This document shows, one piece after another, positions 47,201-61,000 of a stretch of DNA of 64,000 bases. The notes under the pieces were generated by a model. It searched no databases. It was given only the letters and a program-made list of their open reading frames with translations, and had not been told where the DNA came from. Source of the stretch: Eremophila alpestris peregrina (Eukaryota; Chordata; Aves; Passeriformes; Alaudidae); contig WMCF01000018.1 of assembly GCA_009792885.1 (NCBI GenBank), positions 8,795,699 to 8,859,698 of the forward strand, in the 5' to 3' direction. Positions within the stretch are counted from its first letter, which is position 1; each line of letters opens with the position of its first letter. A program made the translations under genes and the position numbers.

Positions 47201-50200
47201 GATATCTTTGGGATTTCATCATCTTTGTCTCTTCTTAGTCCAGAAACTCAATCTACTAACCTGTTATAATGATTACAACTAATGACTTTCTCTTTACATG
47301 CATCCTGACTTAATATTTGTATATTTATAATCCCTCTTCTGTCTGTATTTAAAAATCTCCTTGCACCTTTTCTCAAAAAGATAGGCTAGAAAAGAAAACC
47401 AGTGATTTTTCTTTCTAGACTGAGTAGTCAGGTCACTTAAAGGACTATTCCTGAGCAGAACAGTGAGAGGGACCCTCTTGTCAAAGTTAATGTATCTGAA
47501 ACTTTCCTGAGGTTTAGTTCCCAGAAGTTCATGGCATTCAGCACTTGTTGGGAATTCTGGGCTCACATTGACATGGAAAAAACCACAGCAAACTTCTGTC
47601 AAAGTTGTCAGCTGTTGATTGGCCTTTCTCTTTTGAGATTGTGTCATTTCTGCTTGATTTCTCCACGAAACTATTAAGGAACCCAGCCTTGCTTGAAGAA
47701 ATCTGAACCCTTAGTCAACCTTCAGAGGAATTCAAACCTGAATTTTGAGAGCTTGAAGCCAGGAGAGTTTGACTTTCTCTGGGCTTTTCTCACAAATATC
47801 CTGCACAGGTCAAATGTTGAGTAACACGAGTGTGATACAAACTGTCACACACCTTTCCTGGGTGCAGGAAATACCAGCAGCAGGCTCCCAGTCAAACTGA
47901 GCTCACCCAGGGATGCAGGACCATGACAAGATGCTGATAACTTGAACTGCTCTTGCCTTTCTTCAATCTACAGTGCAGACTGCAAAGAACCATCATCTTT
48001 CCCAGTTGTCTTTTCAGCAATATTTATCACTTCACTTCCTTTAACCAAGCGTTTGGATGAAAGTTATAACAATTACAGTCCCTGAAAAAAAAACCAAAAC
48101 CAAAACATCCTCTGATTTACTGATCTTTGCATTGTAAACAGAGAGTTCAGGACAGAGGGATATTTTTAAAAAATCCAAATAGTGCAGCTCAGTTTTATTC
48201 CTTCTTTGATACTGTTCTTTTTTATGTTGCTCCAGTATGTCTGCTCCATGTGAAAGTGAGGTTGCTATGGAAACTACTCATTATTTTTCAATAGTAGGCT
48301 AGCTACTTAATAAAAATCCTACATCTTTTTAATCCCTAGAGAGTCCTAATTTATCCCATACACAGACTTTCCTTCTTGACAGTTCCTTTAATATTCACTG
48401 CACTGCAGTGCACATTAATCTGAACATGTCCAACAAATCCACAACTTACTTCTGAAATCAACTTTCCAGAAAAGTTTGGGTTTAAAAAAAAATATTTTTA
48501 GTTTGTCTTTTATCTGCTTATATTCTGTGAAAGATTGTAGGTATGAACTGCAAAGCCAAGAGTGGGTCTGTGTAAGAGCCAGACATGGAAGAAAAAAAAA
48601 CTAAATTCCTTTCTCTATAATAAATGGTGTCATTGGCATTTCAGTGGAGCAGCTCTTATCAGAACAAGAAAGAAAACTGAAGGAGCTGCAACAGCTGATT
48701 CTCTCACCCCTCTTGCATTAGGCAGAGTCCCCAGATTACTACAGAGTTTAACTGCTCCACCAAATGACAAAACTTCTCCAATAACACACACTAAACAAGC
48801 AACAGGAACTCCAGAATTTAATAAAAACAGAATTAGGCAAACAGAAAATTAAACTGCCTCGAGTATTTCAGAGATTACAAACAACAGTTTCATGGTTGTT
48901 GCTGTGACATCTTTTTTCCCTCTGCATTTTCCTCCAAACAACCTTGCATGCATTTCATATGGGCAACCACGAGTAAACCTGATTAAAATTCAGCCACAGA
49001 TGAGAACAGCTAAAGGGAAACTTTTAAAGCTAACATGTCTAGATTTAAGTCTTCCTACACATAATCAGATTTTCCTCATGGGATTTCTAAGAGGAATCAA
49101 CTTTCTCATCATTCACTGCCTATCAGTCCTTGCACTGTGCCTTTTAATCCAATTTTTAACAAAGGAATTAATACATTGAGGCTTTTATATACCTCAAGTA
49201 ACTTCCCTTCCAGCAGGCAGCTTACAGGTATTCCATATCAATATCAGATAACACAAACAGATCAGTCATTTGCCACAAGCAGTCTGAAGGGTTTAAAGCC
49301 TCAAATGTCTTTACCACCAGTTCAGGTAAAAGACTTTATACTTAATATTCTCCTCAGCCTTTTTGTCTGGTTATTATCATCCTAGGACAAGAAACTCCAG
49401 AATGTATTCTTGTTCACTGTAATTGAAACTCCTTCCTGCAAGAGTTTCTGGCTTTTTCCTGACCTCAGCTCAGAAAAAAATTCCCCGTGATTCTTTCTGT
49501 ATTGCAATTTTACTTTGCTGAACTCTGTCACTTTTTTAACATTTCCCAAAAGACAGAATATGACCCACAAAGATTTTCAAAGTTATGTAGTCCCTGAACC
49601 TACTAAGCTCATAAATATATCCTAAAGAGCTTAACTGACCCAAAGAGTTAATGGGACTTTGCAGGTGGACTAAGAGTTATAAATTTTATTCAAGATTTCA
49701 CTAAGAAAGCTGAAACTGAGAACAGATGAATTAAGCTGGAAAGGTGCTAAAGCACTGAGAGTGGGACTCAGGAGCTCTTTCCTTATTTCTCTTAGCAGGA
49801 AGAATTTCTGCTCAGCAAACCCTGCCCTCTGGTGACTAAATGCCATTAGTGCTATGCATATATAAATATTTGGGGGTTGCCTCTTTGCACGTACATTGCC
49901 ACCAAAAATGCAAGCAAATGGATTTTATTTGTTCCCTCTTCAGATATTAATGAAAAATACTGGGGTTTTGTCTTCTGTTTCAGAGAAATGTTCATGCTAA
50001 CTATCCTGTATATTATGTACATAAATATTTCCTATTGTATTCACCCCTCCTCTCTGGAAAAACCAGCCTGATAACACAGTGCTACAGATTTATGGTCCAT
50101 AAATAATGAACAAACTTATCATATTTGTACAATCAGAAATCTAAGCCTTCCAAAGACAATAAGAAAATCATGAAATCCAGATATGTACATATCTTTGACA

Positions 50201-51467
50201 AAAACCTTTCTTCAGAACTCCTACTCAACATTTTTATTTGAAGTTATTTGCTAAACTATTTTCCTAAAAATGTATCACCTCAGCACACAACTCTGCTTCT
50301 CTCTGAGCAGCATAAAAAGTACATTCCCCCCTCCCATGGTGGAAAAACTTGTGTAGTTGTAGCACAGACACCTTTACAATTGCTATAAACCAAAATCCAA
50401 GCAGCCATCAAATCCAAAATAGCAGTTGAGGGGCAGAGATCAGCAAGTCACTGGATTTTTAGAGCAGTTGCCAGAGTTTCTATATTCACTGGCAGCTCTG
50501 CTGAGAGCTGCCAGGTGCACACACTGTGTTTCTCTTTCAAAACTGACGAGTTACCAGAATTTTCAGTGGATTTGTTTCTTCCATGCAGATTGTTAGGCAG
50601 CATTGAGGCCTGGCACAAAGCTTGTCATGCTGAGACACACCTGGACAGGCAGGTAGAAAGGTAGGGGAGAGGCCCATAAATCACAATTTCTTTCCTGTCC
50701 AATGGCTGCACACCACAAAATGTTGCATTTTTTGCCCGTCCCAGGCTGGGAGCTGCACAGTGGAGGAAGAGTTGGGGGCCAAGTTGCTGAGAAGCCTTGA
50801 AAACAGGCTCCAAGTGACCCACAGAGCACTTATCTGGGACTGGAGGATGGCTGAAAGACTGGAAACAGCTGGGAGAACTGGTTAACTGAGAGCAGTTTTA
50901 TTGCTCTCACTACAGCAGGACCCATTCACTCTGTGGTGTTAAACACTACAGCTCCTGCAAAGATGGCTTGAGAAGGTATTAAACAGATGCCACAGCCAGA
51001 AAACTTCCTGCCCTCTCCATCCTCTGCCAGGAACACAAATGTCTGTGGGGCTACCTGAAGAACACCATGGGGAAGCCAGAAATAGCCCCAGCAAAGGGAT
51101 GAAAAACAAGTTTTACCCTGCCCCAGAACTCGCCCTTGGCTCCCAGCTCTGGGGTGAGCAGCTAAATAATTTCCATTCCACATCATTGTTATGAGAGACC
51201 CAAAAATGGAAAAAATACTTCTAAGCCTCAAGGGAGGGGAAGGTGCTGTAGATGAGCAGTGGAAGATGCCTGCTGCCTCCCCAGGTCCATCCTGCAAGTC
51301 ATCCCTGCCCACAGAGGATTCACTGGGAAATCAAGACACCTGCAAAAGACCGAAGCCAGTGTGAGTCCTCCTGCTGCTGCTCCAGGGAAGGGCCCATCTG
51401 CACAGCCTAAGGCAAGGAGAGTGCCCCAGGCAAGAGCAAAGCCACCCAATGTCCTGAACCTGCACCA
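44280..51467. other. Non-coding AT-rich stretch
   Basis: About 7.2 kb, the longest stretch without a named repeat. The part at 45390-45720 has many ATTA/TAAT cores and looks like a possible conserved non-coding element. A 107-codon plus frame (45795-46118) runs through a splice-donor-like AAG/GTAAGC at 46110. A 117-codon minus frame (47294-47647) has protein-like composition but no known match. No RNA gene or clear transposon is seen. Confidence 0.45.
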
Positions 51468-51690
51468 CGGGGAGGTTTGGATTGGATATCAGGAAAAATT
51501 TCTTCACTGAAAGGGTGTTCAAGCATTGGAACAGGCTGCCAAGAGAAGTGGTGGAAATGCCATCTCTGGAAGAATATAAAAACGTGGATATGGCACTTGG
51601 GGACATGGTTTTGTGGTGAACAGGATTAACAGTTGGATTCAATGATCTTGGAGGTCTTTTCCAACCTCTAATGGTTTTTGGATCTTACGA
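51468..51690 (+). mobile_element. CR1 LINE 3' tail, 5'-truncated
   Basis: Sense-strand CR1: 'tttggattggatatcaggaa', 'aatttcttcactgaaagggt', 'caagcattggaacaggctgc', 'tggcacttggggacatggtt' and 'ttggaggtcttttccaacct', ending in a degraded terminal repeat 'ggatcttacgat'. About 220 bp of the 3' untranslated region is kept, with only moderate divergence. The minus-strand 103-codon frame over it is an antisense translation and not a gene. It belongs to the same broad group as the 36.7-kb copy, with which it shares the segment from 'ggatat' to the end. Confidence 0.92.
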
Positions 51691-54600
51691 TACTTGCTAA
51701 TGCACGAGGCAAAGGCAAAGCAGGCATGAAGAAACAAATAAAGCAATAAGAACAACAGAGCTCAAAGCACAATCAAGAGAACAATTATGAGGCTAAGAGG
51801 AGAGACATTTTATGCCTTGCTACCTTCTCTCAGTCACAGTGCTACCACTAATTAGAACAGATACGATTTTCAGGCCGAGTGGGATTTTCAAGTTAATGGT
51901 GCCCTTAACATTTTTTTCTGGCTTTCATTGCTACTCAAGGCACAGGATTTGCTGTCACTGACTGTGACTCAGCAAAGGTCTCACATGTGTGTGGGTTTAA
52001 GTTCATGCTCATGGAGTGAGAACACGGGTTTTGTGCTGAGCCAGGAGCCCAGTGAGGAGTGCCTGGAGCTCCTGATCTCAGGCCAGGGAGGCAGCATGTG
52101 CAAGCTGAAAGAGAGAATGAGGGTCAGGTGTGGTTCTGGGCTCAGGGCTGACTCAGGGTTAAGGGACACTTGGGCACAACCTCAGGTCAATGTGACACTA
52201 AAGCAGCTCAGTTCTGCTGTGGAGCTCAAGAGGTGTCAAGAGCTAACAGGTGCCAAAGAAGCAGAAAATCTGGGGCACAGCTAAAACTTGGAGCAGTGGG
52301 AGGAGCCAGAGCACCCTACCATCTAACTGGCCATTAGTACAAGCTTGGGCAGTTGAGCTCAACACAGTTTTTTTTACAGAAAGACTCCATAACAGGAGGA
52401 TAAGCCAGGGAGATGGGCTGTGCTACTCTCAGGTGCCTTGAGGCTGATGAAACCTCAAAAAACAAGGATCTTCCAAAATCTTTTATGTGTGGCACCAGTT
52501 CCCAACAACTGGGACTGAAATTGCACAGTGAAAGGCCCAGGGGGTTCAGGCCCTGGTTTTGCAGTCCCACAATGTGGCTCCATCAGCTCATGGAGTCCAC
52601 AGAGCAGTGCCAATGCCAAGGAAGGTTTCTGCTGTTGCAATGACTGTCAAATTGCTTATTTACTGAAGACATGCTGAATGGCTTGGAGACAGAGAACATT
52701 TCCTTATTGCTGACAATGCTGAGCCTGTTTTTAGTACTAAAGTGCTGGAAAAGGAGGGAGAGAAGGAGCAATTTACTTGTAATTGTCTTGTCTCCAGCTC
52801 TGTCACTTGCTTTATATTCTTGTTTTTGCCTCCTCATCTGCTCCTGCCATAAATTCCTGGCTGGAAAAGCCTTTTCCCTGCCCCTCAGTGCCCAAGGGAT
52901 GGCAGCCATACCCTGGGCTCACCTTCTGTCACAGGGGCTCCGGGGGGCACCACCAGAGGGTTTGAGGGAACACTGTGATCTTCATTTCAGTCACACGGCC
53001 TGTTCAAGCTATTTTAATTGTGGTTTAGTGGCCTACAGCCAAGGCAAGGAGTGAATTTCAGGGCAGAAGGCAGACAGCTTGATACTTTCACTCCCTTCTC
53101 TGACACCAGACACGGCTTCAAACCACCCTTGAAAAGTGCATCACAATGCATGAGCGTGCCAGCCTGGTGGCAAAGCCACTGGGATGAAAAGAAAGGACAC
53201 ACATCTCTTCTTTCCTCCTTTTTGTGTGCATTGTCCCTTTCTGTCTTTTTCAGTTTGTCTTCCCTTCCTTTTATCTTCACCTCTTTTCCTGGGAATTTGG
53301 AGAACTTCTGCAGCAGTTTGAGACTCGTGAGTTTTACGCAATTCTCACCTGGAGGCTGAAAATCAAAGTGAAGCCTGAGTCACTTGGAGAGAGGAGAGAT
53401 GCTCAGGAGAGACTGGTGCCTTCTGTCCTCACTCCAGCACAGACTCACAGCACGAGGGCCAGCAAGGCTGGGCTCCCACACATTTTTTGGGAAGCAGCAT
53501 GAAAACTTCACATCTGCCCTCCCCATCTCTGCCCTCCAGAACATCCAGACCTTCACTGGTCACCCTCACTTTAAGGAAACCAAATGGGTTTTTCACCTCA
53601 CTGGTAAATAATAATAAATTTCTCACTTAAAGCAGTTTGGAAAATTTATTACATTGCATCCAGGGTTTGCTCTGACTTGACACAAGGTCAGCCTCTGTCC
53701 CAGTTTCTCTGTTTTCTAGGCTGTAATTTAGAGTGCAGAGGGGAGCCCTATTCCTTGATAAACTGAGTTAGGACATGAGGGGAACAATTCCACTGGGTCC
53801 CCCCCAAAAAAAAAATTACCTTACATATTCTTAGAGGTGAAAGAGGATAGAGGCTGGCCAGGTCCTGTATGGAAACACAGAACTGATGGCTTCACTGCAG
53901 GGGTAGAGCAAGAAGTGAAGGGCACATCAGGGCCCCGGTGCACAGGAACAGCAATGTTTCTTCCAATTTATCCTCTTCTTACAAAAGACCTTTCTTTCTT
54001 TCCTCTCCCTTTCCAAGAGCAGAGAGTTAATCTTTGAAGCTCAGTGCCCCAGGATTCTGTGTCTGCCAGAAGTTTGTGTGTGTTTGTAAGAAAAATCCAG
54101 TGACATGGCCTTGGGCACAGAAACATCCTCAGCCACAGGCTGCAGGGAGGACACGCTGTGGGAGCTGCACAGTCTGTTTACACTTGTCTAATATTCTTTC
54201 TCCAGGCAATGGCTACTGACAATTGTCAAGGAGATGAAAAGAGAAACTATTTTGACCTTTGGAGTATGTACTCTGCTGTGCTGTAGTACTGGAATTTACT
54301 TGGTGACATCAGATTTCTTTTAGAAGCTCAACACCTGAAATTATAGAAGCAAATCATAAAATGCCTTAAGGGACTTAGAATTGTTTAATCTCCTGATTAA
54401 GTTAATCAAATTTTAAATTGTGTAGGCTTGAGTTTGCGGATGCTGGGAGTTTGTAATATTAATGCTACACACCTTTCATTTCAATGTTTGCCTCCTCTCT
54501 TTCTCCAAGACAGTGCTCTGATGAACTCATAAAGATCATTTCTCCTGCTGTCCTGTGGCAGGAAGAACCTGGGAGGCAGCAGGAACAGGGGATTAGGCTG

Positions 54601-57329
54601 TGCACTGCTCTGGGTGCTGCCCTCCCTGTCTGTGGTATGTGTAACAGAACAGCACAGGTATATCGTGCCAGGTGACACACAAGACAGCATTCCTGGTCCT
54701 GTGATGGAAAAGGGATCATGATGGGAACCCTCTGAGTGCCTCCATACCCTGTGAACCATCCCAGAAGCAACAAGGGAGCAGGAAAGTACAATGTTCCCTC
54801 CCAGGAGGGAAAGAAAGCTATCCAGGATTGTTTCAGGTGGCAAAACAGACATGCACAGCTGAAGGTGAAAAACAAGCCCTGCTGACTGGAGCTGATCCAT
54901 GTGGAGCCCAGTGCTTCCTTGGGGATTTCCACTGACTTTGCTCCTGAAGAGAAAGGAGTTCACAACTCTCTGTACTGATCTGGAAACTGGCAGTCAAGAG
55001 GAATGGCAGAGAATGGCTGCCAAATCCAGACCCTGTGTCATCCCATTAATGGTGTCCCAACAGAGCAGCTGTAACCCAGCTCCACTGAAGCCCACACCCC
55101 TCATGGCCCTCGCAGGATGGCTCTTCAAAATCCCTACAGAGACATGGATGCACACAAGGCCAGCTGGTTTGCTTTCAGCTGAGCTCCCCAGCTCAGATCA
55201 CAGGGTCATTCTCAAGCCCCAGGGCTGGCCATGAACAATTTATATTCCATGGCCCACATCCCAGCCCAAATCAGCACATGCAGCTCTCCAGAGGCATGCA
55301 GAGGGGTTTGTTCTGAGAACTGAGGGGCTCATTGAGATTCCAGTTACAAAACAGGTTACTTCAGGGATGCCCACAGTTTGAATAATTTAAAGTCAAACTG
55401 GACAAACACAAGAATGTATTATGCAAAAAAGCACATTTTGGAAGGATAGGAGATAACCTTCCTGGTCTCATCTCTCTCCTCATCACTTTAATTGTGTTAA
55501 GAACTTCAGCTGGAAAATGTTTTTCCCAGCAGAGTAACATTAGGGCCATCTTGTGAAGTGCCTGTTTAAAAATCAGACCTAAGCACATCAGGAAAACCAG
55601 CCTCTGCTGCAGTGCTGAGGACTTGAAAATGCACCTGGTGAATCATCAGATCTCTGAAAATCAGCTTCTCCAGCAGCTCCAATTTCAATTTCAAAATACC
55701 CAAAGTTATCCAGGGTAGTTTATCATCTACCCTCTTACCCCTTTAACAGGAAAGGGAAACTAATCCCTCTCTCTGCAGCAGTAGTGGCTTCTGTCAAAAT
55801 GTTTTTCTGCACATATTCCCAGACTATTCTCTTGGTTCTTTTGTGAACATTATTGTATTTTTTATTTCTGCTTTTGCTCTCAATAGGCTGTTATGTTTGA
55901 TCACACACCTATAGTACTTTTTCTGTAAGAGAACTGGCTGTTCCCCTCCTTACCTATTTTTCTCCCCCATTTTCTTTCTTCTATCCTTGAATTTCATTTG
56001 GGGTTGCATACAGAAGCCACAAATCTCTCATTTATATGGCCAAGGTGGATGACTCTAGGCCAGCTCCACAAAGATACTTAAATGCCAAAGTCCAGTAAAG
56101 CTCAGTTCTTTTCCTGAACAGACTCTAACATTCAAGCTAATTATTCTTATTATTTGTAATATTTTTAATTAAAAAGTGGTACATTCGAAATCTTCATTTT
56201 CTGTTAAAACTACAACAGGCAAACACTACTAGAAGGGAGTCTGTTCATTCAAAATTCAGCAACATCATTCCACAGAATTTCCATTCTGATCAGTCCCACA
56301 TAGACAATAAACAGGAAATTTTCTGACTCCTAAGTGCTAAGAATTAATTTGAATTTCATGACAAGAGATAGGGATCAGGGAGAAATAGATTAAGAAACAC
56401 GGGATATCTTCAAACCCAGTGACAGGAGACTGCAGCCCACACTCACTTTGTTTAAGCAGGTTCAGGTCCCTGGAGCAGTGAAGTCTCAGCAGCAAGTTCA
56501 GCAAGGTTGGCCATGCAAACACAAACTTCCTGTCTCTGGCAGCCCTGAGGAGCCCACAGTGAGATTTGTGCTGCCAGGACTAATTTCCTCATGGCACCCA
56601 GTCAAAATAACCTTTTATCAGACATGGCTGATAACACCTGCAGGAGTTGCAGCTCTACCTCCACAGTGGCAGTAATTCCTTTCCAAACGTTTGCAGCAGC
56701 AAAAGAAGAGGTATTTTTAATGGCATTAAATGTCATATGTAGAAAAAGAAGTTAAAAAAAAAAAAAGTGACATTAGCACAGGCCCACATTTATAAAGGAC
56801 TAGATTCTTCCCTTACCAAATGTATTGAATGATGGAAAGGTTTTCAGCCTCCCAGCAGAGATCAATGCTTGAAATCTGAAGCCAGACAAATTCAGAAAAA
56901 TCCAGATGAAAAATGAGGCACCTAGTTGAGAGCAAAGTCATTAATGGCTGTGTGACTTGAACACCTTGATGTGTTCTCTGTCCCTGGGGCATGGTCAGAT
57001 CACAGTTACACTCAAAAAGCTCCTCAGCTCAAAGCCAGCAAAGCTCCTGGAAGCTCATGACCTGTGGAAGGAAGGTTTCAGTCCCACAGCTCCAGAATCA
57101 TTCACCCTCAAGCAGCCCCTTGCAGTTTTGAAGATGCCTCCCAGGCACACTCAGCATTCCCTGCATTGCTGGAACATGCCTGGATGGGATGAAGCACAGC
57201 TCTGGCTCCCAGCATCTCCCATCTGCCAATCCTGCCAGCAGCAGCTCCCCTTATTCCATAGGCAAAGAAAGTGAAACATTTTCCTGAGCAAACACCTTCC
57301 TGTTCCTACTCACTAAAGGTAAAAGATAC
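51691..57329. other. Non-coding stretch, nothing named
   Basis: About 5.6 kb with less AT than the window average at 52-55 kb. Overlapping frames up to 160 codons occur on both strands (for example 54465-54963 minus in two frames) without resemblance to known proteins. A pyrimidine-rich stretch lies at 53200-53290, and A-runs occur near 53806-53815 and 56753-56766. No RNA gene seen. Confidence 0.5.
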
Positions 57330-57391
57330 GGATGGATTGGATGGATGGATGGATGGATGGATGGATGGATGGATGGATGGAAGGAAGGAAA
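57330..57391 (+). repeat. (TGGA)n microsatellite
   Basis: A perfect run of about 10.75 TGGA units (57338-57380) is flanked by interrupted units on the left and by GGAA units on the right. A typical tetranucleotide microsatellite that is long enough to vary in length. Confidence 0.95.
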
Positions 57392-57932
57392 TGTTCCATG
57401 GATCACATCTGACCTGTGAGATATCAGAACAACTAGAAGCAGTTGAATGACTTAAGTTTAACTTCTCTAGTAATTGCACCACTTCTTAATTTATTACAGT
57501 CCAGTTTACGCTGACATGATGAAATGCCATGCCAGGAACATATCCTTATGAATTCCAGGTGAAGGAGGGGTCTTGCAGATATAATCAATACACAAATACC
57601 CAGACATTTCTTCTGAGAAGGGGTAGAAGACATATGAGCTGTCCATCTGCAGAGGAGATGAGAGACTCCTACCAGTCTCAGGGAAGATGAGAAATGTACA
57701 CTATTATTAGAGGAATGTTAAAGCAACTGGTCATCATTAGTCAGGAAATATAGAACAAGATGACCAGGACAGGGACAGGGATACTGAAACTTTATGCACC
57801 AAAAATTCAAGTGAAAAGCACAAGTTTAGTCTGAGATTTGAGGCAGCACAGCAGATTGCTCTCACCCACACTGACCAGTCTGTCACTGTGCTGTCACAGT
57901 GCCACTCACAGATCAGAGAGGCACAAACAGGT
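57392..57932. other. Non-coding spacer between two tandem repeats
   Basis: Unique sequence. A small hairpin, 'cactgtg', four bases, 'cacagtg', lies at 57884-57901. Nothing else seen. Confidence 0.55.
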
Positions 57933-58066
57933 TAAAGGATGGATTGCTCCTTGGGGCTCAGGATTGCTAAAGGATGGATTTTTCCTTGGGGTTCAGGATT
58001 GCTAAAGGATGATTTTTCCTTGGGGCTCAGGATCTCTAAAGGATGGATTGCTCCTTGGGGCTCAGG
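57933..58066 (+). repeat. Minisatellite, four copies of a 35-bp unit
   Basis: The unit starts 'taaaggatggattgctcctt' and goes on 'ggggctcaggattgc'. Copies are 57933-57967, 57968-58002, 58003-58036 (34 bp, one base lost) and a partial fourth, 58037-58066. Copies one and four are nearly identical ('attgctcc'), while two and three share 'tttttcc', so the array has a nested history. On the minus strand it gives a 65-codon frame with a hydrophobic start and PEPQG repeats; the frame slips between copies, so I do not take it as coding. Confidence 0.9.
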
Positions 58067-61000
58067 TGCAAACAGACAAGCTGCAGCAAGCAATAAAACC
58101 ATCAATGTGCAGTAACTTTCTTTGTGCACACTCTTAGCCCATGGAAATGTGAGGTAATTTGGATCAGTTTAGCTTTTACAGGGCTTAATGCCTGAGAGCT
58201 GCCACTCAAGAGCTCATGTGCCTAAACTCTGTGATTTCTGCTTTACCAGGGAGATGCAAACTCATTGCAAACATCAGCTGTGCAAGCTGCCCTTGCTTGC
58301 AATAAATATGCCAGCCCTTTTCCAGCAATGCAGCAAACTCCTGTTCTTTCCAACACAGGAGCTCAGGGTGACTGGGGAATATTGAATATTGCCTGGTGCT
58401 CTCAGAACTACAAGCTCTTTACTGGTTTATTATCCAAACCTGAAATCACAGTTCTAATCCAACATATTCTTGTGACCAGGGGATCATAATGAGCATAATG
58501 ATGAACTGAACATAATCATGGAAAACAGTGAACAAATCTACACTGTCTCCAAGTACTTCAGGACTTCTCCTTTTAGCATAGGACATAGCACCTGCTCTGT
58601 TTGATATTAAATCCATAATTTATGGTTCCTGAATGCAAACTACTAAATATTTACAGGCCACAAACTGAAACTGAACTTTCTTCAGAGAAAGAATTCTTAA
58701 CAGTGTCAGGAATCTCACCCTTACTAAGCTTACTTCCAAACAGACCACACTTCAAGCTTGTTTTCCTCTTTATGGCAAATTTTATGCAAATCATCTTCCC
58801 AAAATACATTTGTGTCCTCAGAGCACAGACATGAATTATTTCTTCTGCACTCATTCATAAACTTGTTTCTTTTAATTTTCTTCCTCAAATTTAATCCTTT
58901 GAGCCATTCAAAACAAGGAAAATTTCTTTTTTCCAGGTACCTGAAGTTTCTCCAGAGTCAGAATTTGGAAGCAGATCTCCTGTAATATAAAGCAATAAAA
59001 TACAACATCCTGTGGTGCTCTATTTCTCTCTTAGCAGGGGAACTCCTGTTTTCCATTAAGCAATGATGAATATATTTTCCTATTGACTCCTCTGGGAACT
59101 CTTCTAAAACCCTAAGGATGCTCTGTCTTATTAAAAGTAGGAGAATCTTCTAAGTATGTTACATCAGCTGTGAAGTTCTGCCTGAACTCAGTGCAGACAC
59201 AGCATCACACAGAGCAGAACGATGAATAGGAGACAAAATTTCAATTATTCTTTCTCAGGAGTAAAAACACTGAAGATACAAAAAGATAAAAATATTTTGA
59301 ATAGCTTCACTAGAGGAAAACTGGGTGAAGGAACAACTAGAATAATACAGAATTCCAGAATGGTGTGCATGAAAACAAGGAGGAACATGGACATATAGTT
59401 GCACTTCATGTTTTTGTGGGAAGTTTTTCTTTTCACTTAGTGTATTTTGTTCCACTGTTGACCTCCTGGCATTTTACCCTTGCATATCCCAGGCTAAAGA
59501 TTTTGGAAATCTGCTTGGAGGGGATACTGTCATTCTTGTCCATGTGTACTGATCAATTTTGCATGGATCAGCATAAATTCTGTAGGTCAGAGAATTCTCA
59601 GCCATGGGGTTCTAACACACCCTTGGAAAGTCAGATCCCTGGGTTTTAAACTTTGCTCGTAGGACTGTTTAATTATCTGTACAAGGCAGTTGGACTTGTA
59701 TAAGGCAGACCCATAAAATCCAGTGTATTTGTGATTCGGAAACTTTGTGAAAGATTATTTCACCCATTTGGACAGATTGCCACAACTCCCTTACTCTATT
59801 TTAATTTAGTCTAAATTAAACTGTCATTGCCAAAACTGTCCCTGAAATCAGGACAACCTTGTCAGTTTAATGTAAACTGAAATTAGAGAGTTTAGAAAGA
59901 AATCAATTTTTTTTGGAAAACAGCTCAGCTAAGTTCACCTAATTACCCCAGCACAAACCACATCCCCTCTGTGCCAGAAATTGTATGAACACCAAGAGAA
60001 AGGTAAATTCTACCAAAATAATTTATCGTTAATGCATATTACAGAAGATGTTCAGGTGCATACAAAAGGGGAACAGACAGTGGAAAGGTGTCAGAGCTGT
60101 TGATCTGATTTCCCAATGAGTCAGGTAGAAATTACTAAAATATGCCTTTTGCTATCAGAAAAGAATTCACCATTCCCAATTCATTACATATTTCCTGCAT
60201 TCTGACAGCTCTGACACAGGAGAGAAAAGGGACCTCTTTCCCCACAACAGCTGATCCTTAGAGAGGATAAGAACAAAATTATTTTCAGTTACTCTCACAT
60301 CAACTCAAAGCTCTGTGGTCACTCTCCTGCATTGAATCCACTAATGAACCACTGGGGACTCCATTTGCTGACATGTGATGCCACCTCTTGTTCTCCTGCT
60401 TGCTTCTGTAAGAGGGGGCTGTTTCTGTAGACTCAGCTGGGGACTTAAAAAGTGCAGTTTTTAGGAGGAAGTCAGCTCATGTGAGAGGAATCTGAAGGGC
60501 TCATGCACTTGAAATTTTTTCTACCCACCAGTTACCCTAATTAAATATATTACTACTCCCTAAAAGTCTTGCTTTAAGCACAGCACATTTTTAGAGGTCT
60601 CTGTGGAACTGATACAGTCCTAAACAACCTTAACTTAGCCTCAAGCACTCAGGGGTTCCTAATGCAGAGCCCTCCTGAGGGAATCAGTGGGGCCCACGGT
60701 GACATGCCTGACTGGAGAGCAGCAGCATGCAGCAAATGAAGTACTGAGCTGGAAGGATGGAGGAGGGACAATTTCCTGACTAAGCAAGACATCCTGAAGA
60801 CACAGGTGATTTCCCTGTTTCTCATACAGCCAGATCCTGTGATGCTGGGCAAAACATTCAGGCTGAATTTTGCTAAGTGAGCACTACAGTGTTACTTCCA
60901 AATGTCCACCTCTGGGACTTCTGATCCTATCTGAGAAATGCTGAGGGTCAGCACTGCCACTGAGGTCACAGATCTGTGCTTTAGACTCTCACAAAAATAC

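Noticed and set aside
54465..54963. 155- and 160-codon minus-strand frames
   Set aside because: They overlap each other in different frames, and neither has a recognisable domain.
57932..58129. 65-codon minus-strand frame with a hydrophobic start and PEPQG repeats, like a secreted repeat peptide
   Set aside because: The repeats come from the 35/34-bp minisatellite, whose unit is not a multiple of three, and there is no transcript signal.
58487..58520. ATGATGA followed by CTGA, like snoRNA C and D boxes
   Set aside because: The boxes are adjacent rather than 60-100 bases apart and no terminal stem is present.
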